DNA of 64,000 nt, taken from NCBI RefSeq assembly GCF_026151205.1, contig NC_087081.1, positions 6,815,246-6,879,245 on the forward strand. The letters are read 5' to 3'. Shown piece by piece: positions 47,701 to 56,700 of this stretch (positions are counted from its first letter, which is position 1; every line of letters begins with the position of its first letter). Under the pieces are notes generated by a model. The model did not search any database. It had not been told where the DNA came from and saw only the letters and a program-made list of their open reading frames with translations. Both the position numbers and the translations under genes were made by a program. The DNA is from Bolinopsis microptera (taxonomy: Eukaryota > Ctenophora > Tentaculata > Lobata > Bolinopsidae).

Positions 47701-50700
47701 AGAGCTCAAAGGAGGATATTTAGGATCAACCAGGATTATAATTAAATTGTTTCCAACTTGCTCTGCGCATAATTATAAATTTTTCTGCTATCATTGTTTT
47801 GTTTGTTTTGTCGATGATCGACGATATTCCCGTATTCCGGCAGTATTAAATAGTTTCGAGTTAGGCGGTGATATTAGAAGGTGAGTAACTATTGACTAAA
47901 CTTTAAAAAATGATCAGAGGTTAAGTTATTTATTGACCAAACTTTGAAGCATGAACAAAGATTTAGTGATTTATTTACTGAATTGTGAAAGTGGAACATC
48001 TGGACATGGAAAGACGGAGTATTTTGTTCAACTCAGTGTCAAACCATGCAGAAAATTACAGTAGCAATACGTAACTATTTTAACAATACGTAACCGTGTA
48101 GCACACTTAATGTACCTAGCTGCTCGAACTTAGTGGTAGGATAACAAAGTGAAAGACTTTAAATTTTGGGGTTTTGTAGAAAAGTAAAGATTGTAACGTA
48201 AATAAAATGGTTAACTCCAGAACTGATCTCTCTCTCAACTAAACATGTGAGTAATAAATTTAAACGTAGAATTCTGTCTCGTCTAAGGTGGGGTGGAATT
48301 TTAAGAGTTGACGGATGAATCGTGACAAAAACTATCAACAAGGTGAACTAAAACGGAAGATCATAAATGGGATGGTGTGTCACGTGATTAACTAAGATAG
48401 GCCTGATTGGATGGCTAATTAAGTGAGTGAAGATTATTGGATTAAGTGGCATGCTTTCTACTGTGCTTGATGACAACCTATGAAACTAACTGATGAGAAA
48501 ATGTAACTTATATGAATTCAGGTGCTGTCGTAGTGACTATTAAACTATTTAATTTTAGGTGTGAGTGAAAAATATTAATTTGCGCACAAACAAAATATCA
48601 ACCATATAAATATTTCTGACCAGTAACTATTTTAGGAATTATGCCCAGATTATAAAGATAATATTAAACCTACACACTGCACAACCGTGTTAACAATAGT
48701 AACCATGTTAACAATACGTAACCGTGTTAACAATACGTAACTAACCATGTTAACAATAGGTAACCATGTTAACAATACGTAACTGTGTTAACAATACGTA
48801 ACCATGTTAACAATACGTAACTAACCATGTTAACAATACGTAACCATGTTAACAATTCGTAACCATGTTAACAATACGTAACCATGTTAACAATTCGTAA
48901 CCATGTTAACAATACGTAACCATGTTAACATTACGTGATCAAGTTAACAATACGTCTGAGCAAGACATGTTATGCAATGAAAATCTCTCTACCGATTCAG
49001 TTTTTAATTATATTTCAATATTAACTGAGGTCACAATATGAGCTATAAATGAGGTACAAATGATAAACACCAGTCTCCCGACTATAATATTGCTCGGACA
49101 CACTCGAAAAAATCCAAATTAGCATCAATTATTTGCACTTTGGGTCGCTCCAAAAATTTATACCTAACGCCATGAGGCTGCTCACCCATACGTTATTTAT
49201 AAACGGACAAGATATTTCAGGAGATTATGAGCAACCCTCATGTTACGTTGTTTTATAAATCATTATATTTTGAAATGGAGCCACAGATCCTGATCGAGCT
49301 GTGGATTCTAATGCTCGAACACACAAATTAGTACTGATCATACGAACTCTGCACCCATCTTACTGTTACATTTTCCTAAACGCCCAAAAAGAAACTAACC
49401 AGCTCATATTAGAAATAATCACTGGTTCCAGGCACTGTCTTATGTTTTAACATATTTGCAAATATTTTGAAATTATTTGGTGAGTGTTTTTCAAGGGAAC
49501 GGCATGTTTCTGTCCATGTTTACGGATACTATAAGAATACACTCTTAGTCTTAACTTGCTGGGGTTATCCAGCGGCTTTAATTCAAGTTCGAATCAGGTT
49601 CTGAGCTTTTGCCACGATTTGCTACCTGTAGCCAAGGTACTTCCACGCTAATTAGCTGGGTATATGACAGGATTTAATTCTTATTTACTTTGAAGAGAGT
49701 GGAGACTTCACGTTTTACTTTGAGCAAATCTAGTTGTTTATTTGATTTCGTCGTGCTATGTTTACTTGTTTTACAATACAAGGCTTCATCAGTAGAAAAC
49801 CTTGTAATCTTTCACGGTATAATATGACTTGATTACAGTAAGTTTGAGTTGTCAGTCAAATTACTTATTATCTTAGAATATTATATTTAGACCAATAGCT
49901 AGGCTGCACAAATTCTAAATATCATATTATAGAAGCTGCAAACTAAGTAGATTAGGAACAATCAACTTGTGTTTGATCGAATTGACTCAAAACTCTTTGT
50001 TATGGTCTGGAGTTAAACAAATATATCTCAAACAGTTCCTGATGATGCACTGAAAAACATTTACAAGATTGAACAACTTATAGCTACAACTTATAGCTAC
50101 TCCTATCCATAAGATTTATACATGTAAAAAGAACAAAAATTCAGAAAATAAGATGCACGGAATGAATCCACAAGAAACGTTTAAATTTTTTTGTGAGCAA
50201 GAAGCTTCTCAAGTTTCGAATAACTTAAGAACTTAGTTTTAGCGACAAAAATACCTCCGTCCCGAAAAATATTTTTATTTTCATTCAAACTTAAAAAATT
50301 GTTCACGCAACGGCCAAATTGTTTCGTCCAACCTGCTGACTTGTTTTTAAATTTGAACAACTTCTTCACCACTCACCAGCTTGAAATCTATCAGCTCGAG
50401 GTCGGCATGTATTTGCTTTGTAGAGTATTTCGGCCAGGAAGATATTTTGTATTTTGTGCATGTTCATGTTGACATTTTATGTTTTACAACAAGATTGATT
50501 AATCTCTAAAAGAAGGTGCTTGCTAAGAAACAGCGTGATATATAACGTGATATATAACGTGATGTTTATTGTGATTAGTTCTTATAACTTTACCGACAGT
50601 CCCGCTACAATTTCCCACAAGCTGCTCTATTTTCTTATTATTAGTATTATCTTCTTATCTATTATTCTTCTCCTCCCTCTTCTTCTCCCTCTTCTCCCTC

Positions 50701-53700
50701 TTCTCCTCCCTCTTCTCCTCCCTCTTCTCCTCCCTCTTCTCCTCCCTCTTCACCTTCCTCTTCACCTTCCTCTTCTTCTCCCTCTTCTCCTCCCTCTTCT
50801 CCTCCCTCTTCTCCTCCCTCTTCTCCTCCCTCTTCTCCTCCCTCTTCTCCTCCCTCTTCTCCTCCCTCTTCTCCTCCCTCTTCTCCTCCCTCTTCTCCTC
50901 CCTCTTCTCCTCCCTCTTCTCCTCCCTCTTCTCCTCCCTCTTCTCCTCCCTCTTCTCCTCCCTCTTCTCCTCCCTCTTCTCCTCCCTCTTCTCCTCCCTC
51001 TTCTCCTCCCTCTTCTCCTCCCTCTTCTTCTCCCTCTTCTTCTCCCTCTTCTCCTCCCTCTTCTTCTCCCTCTTCTCCTCCCTCTTCTCCTCCCTCTTCT
51101 CCTCCCTCTTCTCCTCCCTCTTCTCCTCCCTCTTCTTCTCCCTCTTCTCCTCCCTCTTCTCCTCCCTCTTCTTCTCCCTCTTCTCCTCCCTCTTCTCCTC
51201 CCTCTTCTCCTCCCTCTTCTCCTCCCTCTTCTTCTCCCTCTTCTCCACCCTCTTCTCCTCCCTCTTCTCCTCCCCCTTCTCCTCCCCCTTCTCCTCCCTC
51301 TTCTCCTCCCTTCTCCTCCCTCTTCTCCTCCCTCTTCTCCTCCCTCTTCTCCTCCCTCTTCTTCTCCCTCTTCTCCTCCTTCTTCTTCTCCTCACTCTTC
51401 TTCTCCCTCTTCTCCTCCCTCTTCTCCTCCCTCTTCTCCTCCCTCTTCTCCTCCCTCTTCTCCTCCCTCTTCTCCTCCCTCTTCTCCTCCCTCTTCTCCT
51501 CCCTCTTCTCCTCCCTCTTCTCCTCCCTCTTCTCCTCCCTCTTCTCCTCCCTCTTCTCCTCCCTCTTCTCCTCCCTCTTCTCCTCCCTCTTCTCCTCCCT
51601 CTTCTTCTCCCTCTTCTTCTCCCTCTTCTTCTCCCTCTTCTCCTCCCTCTTCTCCTCCCTCTTCTTCTCCCTCTTCTCCTCCCTCTTCACCTTCCTCTTC
51701 ACCTTCCTCTTCTTCTCCCTCTTCTCCTCCCTCTTCTCCTCCCTCTTCTCCTCCCTCTTCTCCTCCCTCTTCTCCTCCCTCTTCTCCTCCCTCTTCTCCT
51801 CCCTCTTCTCCTCCCTCTTCTCCTCCCTCTTCTCCTCCCTCTTCTCCTCCCTCTTCTCCTCCCTCTTCTCCTCCCTCTTCACCTCCCTCTTCTCCTCCCT
51901 CTTCACCTTCCTCTTCTTCTCCCTCTTCTCCTCCCTCTTCTCTTCCCTCTTCTCCTCCCTCTTCTCCTCCCCCTTCTCCTCTTCCTTCTCCTCCCTCTTC
52001 TCCTCCCTTCTCCTCCCTCTTCTCCTCCCTCTTCTCCTCCCTCTTCTCCTCCCTCTTCTCCTCCCTCTTCTTCTCCCTCTTCTCCTCCATCTTCTCCTCC
52101 CTCTTCTCCTCACTCTTCTTCTCCCTCTTCTCCTCCCTCTTCTCCTCCCTCTTCTCCTCCCTCTTCTCCTCCCTCTTCTCCTCCTTCTTCTCCTCCCTCT
52201 TCTCCTCCCTCTTCTTCTCCCTCTTCTTCTCCCTCTTCTCCTCCCTCTTCTCCTCCCTCTTCTTCTCCCTATTCTCCTCCCTCTTCTCCTCCCTCTTCTT
52301 CTCCTTCTTCTCCTCCCTCTTCTCCTCCCTCTTCTTCTCCCTCTTCTCCTCCCTCTTCTCCTCCCTCTTCTTCTCCTTCTTCTCCTCCCTCTTCTCCTCC
52401 CTCTTCTCCTCCCTCTTCTCCTCCCTCTTCTCCTCCCTCTTCTTCTCCCTCTTCTCCTCCCTCTTCTTCTCCCTCTTCTCCTCCCTCTTCTCCCCCCTCT
52501 TCTTCTCCCTCTTCTCCTCCCTCTTCTCCTCCCTCTTCTTCTCCCTCTTCTCCTCCCTCTTCTCCTCCCTCTTCTCCTCCCTCTTCTTCTCCCTCTTCTC
52601 CTCCTTCTTCGCCTCCATCTTCTCCTCCCTCTTCTTCTCCCTCTTCTCCCTCTTCTCCTCCTCCATCTTCTCCTCCTTCTTCTCCTCCCTTCTTCTCCCT
52701 CTTCTCCTCCCTCTTCAATTTTTCATAACACTTAATTCTGATTCTGAGCTTTGATCGGTTGCAATACAGACAGCTGATAATATTATGTTAATCGGTGCCA
52801 AGTGTCAACACAGCAGCTGTGGATTATAACTGATCCCTACCAGGGTTCTTTTGCGATAGTGTAAACGCGACAACTAGCGCTGGATGGCGACAACTAGTAC
52901 AAACTATAATTCAGATCTGTAATAATTGTGATGATATTAGGTAAGATGCCTCCTTTAAGTTTAACACTTTTCTAGATGTCAACGAAGACAATTTTCTAAG
53001 ATTTTGATTATTACTATTAGTGAGTTTCTTATTTTAACAAGGGAAGGAGTAGTTAGTTAAAGAAAATCATCAGTTCTTGTTCAGCTTTCAATATGCGAGC
53101 AAATCTATTTTTGCAGTCTATGATATCATGTATAAAACCTTTTCTTTAACATACGCCTATATGTCAACGATACTTAGATAAGATAACAAGTTGTTTAAAC
53201 TAAGTTATAACTTAGTTTAAATACGAGTTCACTATTCAGTTATGTTGTTGTTAAAGGAATACCGCCCGTTTATCAGGAATTTGGATTTTCAATATTCTAG
53301 ACTAGTATATATATCAATTTTAATTTGACCCTAGAAACTGGAAGTTTCACCTTATAGAAACCTAGACATTACGCTTTATTGTGTGTCCATTGTTCGTGTG
53401 TCACCATTAAAATCCATTTTAGAATGACTAATTAGTTTAGGGACAGCTTCCTTTAAACACAGTGTAGTTTAAATGGTTAGAAAAGTTTATAAATTGTTTA
53501 GTTCGTCGCAAAGGATTAGTTTGGGGCTGTTCAAAATTTTGTGCCCAAATTTTGTGCTAATACGTGTGTTGTTTAGTCCTCCCCTTTTTTGTCAGTATTT
53601 TTAATCGTAAATATCGTGTATTAATGAAATCGGCGTCAACATTTGATACTCTAAAAGCCTAAAGCGCTACCAACGTTTTCTTAATACTATGTGAGTGTTT

Positions 53701-56700
53701 GACTATTTTACGATCAAAATAGCAAAAACAGCATACCTCGACCTTTACCGATTATGAAGCCTACCAAAGCACACGGTGCCCGTAAAAATCACACCACACA
53801 CGAAGTTCTAGCTAGAGCTTTCTTCAGAATTTAAGAGGAGGTCTAGAATCTCGATGTACTACCAATTAAGTTCTGCCTTGTATGTGACCATAGGTGGTAA
53901 ATGGTTACCAGCATAGTTGGTTCGTGCGTTGCTTTTCAAGGAAAAGTGCGTTTAGTTCGTGAAGATTTGTTCGTGCGTATAAGTGCGGTAAAGTGCGTTA
54001 CGTGCGTCTGCCTTTACATTACGAGGTTTACGAATTTAAAAATGCACGTGCAGCTACACCAGTCTTTTCAGATGCACTGATATTGCGCAGATTACCGTGG
54101 ATATATACAAGTTTCTCCACTTTTTCCGTGCCCACGCACTGATTTGTTAGAAACAGATTTAAAAGTGCGTTAAAAAAAATTTGTGCGTAAAATGTGTTCG
54201 GTTTTAAAACTAAAAGTTGGTTTAGTGCGCACGAACCAACTATGATTACCAGGCCACTGACGTTATTAAGAAGTTTACCACCACCACCGACCACCACTAC
54301 CTTCCCCCACCCCCCCCCCCCCCCCCCAATCGACCTTATTATTAATACCTGCCTCTTTACACAGTATCTCTGCTTAGTCTACGACAAATTGAAATCAGCA
54401 AATATTCATCAGCAGTCTTTCGTTAGTTTACAATAAAACATTAATTATTCTGGCTCCAAGCAATATATGTATTCAACTGGATACAGTTTCAAGTGTACAA
54501 ATCTTAATTTAATGGATTAAACCACAATGCCGTTTATATCATTGAAATTAAATTGATTCTTGCGGAAGGAATTCATTAACATACCGTCTACGGTCTACTG
54601 CAGAGATTACTGATTCATGGTTACATTAAAATAGCCACAAGTGTTCGTAATTTACATTGTAATCGCTAAAAACGACCGGTTGTCCCGGTTTACGGTTGGT
54701 TATCTGGCAACAGAATCCGCGTCACCGTGCGGTGACAAAAAGATGTCATCAACAGCTATTTGGCGCCCACAAGTGTTCTGGTTTGGTGAAGGATTAGTGA
54801 TGTACAGGTGATGTACACGTGATGTACACGTGGTGTATAATAGTGGTAATGTGGTGTTTATTAGATTTGCTTGTTGAGGTATACTAGGAGTGTTCACGCC
54901 TTGTCAAATACGACTGACGTGAGTCCAGTGTAAGATTAATAATCTTTATTAAGGAATTTAAAGTGATTATATCGGACATTTAGGCATTATTTACTCCTCT
55001 GCAGAAAGGTTCGATCATTAAATCCTTTTAGCTATATCAAAATAATCGGAGTTCATTTTCACTGCGACCAAGGAGCCCTGATCAGAAGTAAGATTGCAAA
55101 ATAAATAATATTATAAACAGCTTTCAACGTCAGACGAGTTTAACGTTATCTAGGGTTTAATAGTATCGACCATAAGTGTGCAACGGAGAACATTTCACTT
55201 TAATTTTAAGGTTCGTTAAACTTAATGGAATTTACCAAAAGTCAATTTTATATTTTCTTCTCATAATTCGGTCAGTTTTGATTTACAGTCATGAAGGTGA
55301 GCCGTGAGTTGGACAGAAACCCTCAGTGCCCGTAATATATTCGCAACATTGTCTCCTAACGATCAATATATGGCTAGTGTGAGGATACATCGTAACTCGT
55401 GTTACGACGTAACACAAAAAGGCGGTTCTTCCTTGGCGAGCAGCCAGTGAAAAACGGAACATCTGCCACGTGATGCTAAATACTGAAATGTTCACTACTA
55501 CTACTACTACTACTATGTCGGAACTAAGTCCGATGAAATGTTCAGTCATAATCTATAATCGTTCCTTTTAGTAAATCCAAACAAATCCACAATTTCTTGT
55601 TTGGACTTGTTAAGCTCGTAAGGTAAGTTCAGTTTTGGATAATATACTTTCTTTCGGGTGTGTATTGTGCAGGGATCGGAATTTTGTCCCGGCCGGGACC
55701 GCGGGACCGGGATGAAACTGAAATCCCGGCCGGGATCGGGATCAGCTTAATCCCGGCCTTAACGGCCACGGGTGATACTCGTAAAATATCTGTTCCATAG
55801 GACCGTCGACGAGTCCAACTCGGCGCGCGTCCTGGTAGGTTGTAAACCTACAATCCCGGCCGGAACCGGGACCGGAATTTTCAGGATATTTCTATGTTGA
55901 AATGGAACCTTCGTACAAAGGGTCCATTGACCAATCTAATAAGTACTAACTACAAGTTCATTCATGATACATATCTTCGGATGAAGATGAGCCTGAAATC
56001 TAATTTTTTTTTTTTTTTTATCTAGACACTTATTTTACTTCGGTGTATTCCAACAGCCACAATGTTACACAAGTGCAACCAGCCAATTACAGGAAGCCGA
56101 AGGATCTTTTTGGCCAGTGACGGTTAAGGTAGTGTGTACCATACTTTCTTCGTCCGAGACTTTGCTGCAATGTGCAGCTCCTCATTTAACCCTCACACCC
56201 GATTTCTCGAGTATTCGGCTGAGTAGACCGGGGGGCTGCATAGACCACTCATGATCCTTAGCTGAACGTCGACGACGCTCACCCCACGACCAGGCAGTCA
56301 GTGGGTTTCGAACTCGCAACCTAACGATTGTAAGACAGGCGTTCTAACCAACTGCGCTACCTGGCCGCTAAATCAATCCTTCGAGTTTCGATTTTCATTT
56401 TGATTAGTTCGATTCTTAACAGTCGTTTCATTTGTCTAAGTCAAAGTAAAAAAAATATGAATTTGAAGCTAAATTGGATTAAAAAGATCGAAATTCTGTT
56501 TTAAAAATCCCGGCTAATATCCCGGCCAAAACGGTTATCCCGGCCGGGACCGGGACCGAAAAAAAAAGCCAAATCCCGGCCGGGATCCCGGTCGAGCTCT
56601 GATATTGTATTAAGAGGCTCGTTAGTCAATGCAGAGGCAGCTATTGAGGGCGTCTGCCGTCCAGGCGTCCGTGGACGCCCTGGAATTATTATCTGGTGCT

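Noticed and set aside
47675-47884. Extra exon of the large gene
   Set aside because: Good donor at 47881, but no acceptor gives a phase matching the preceding exon; direct joining of 46794 to 57175 is in phase.
50520-52754. Very long open frames on both strands (Leu/Pro/Ser and Arg/Glu/Lys-rich)
   Set aside because: They follow from a 12-bp stop-free tandem repeat and span all phases; no splice sites, domains or non-repeat coding sequence.
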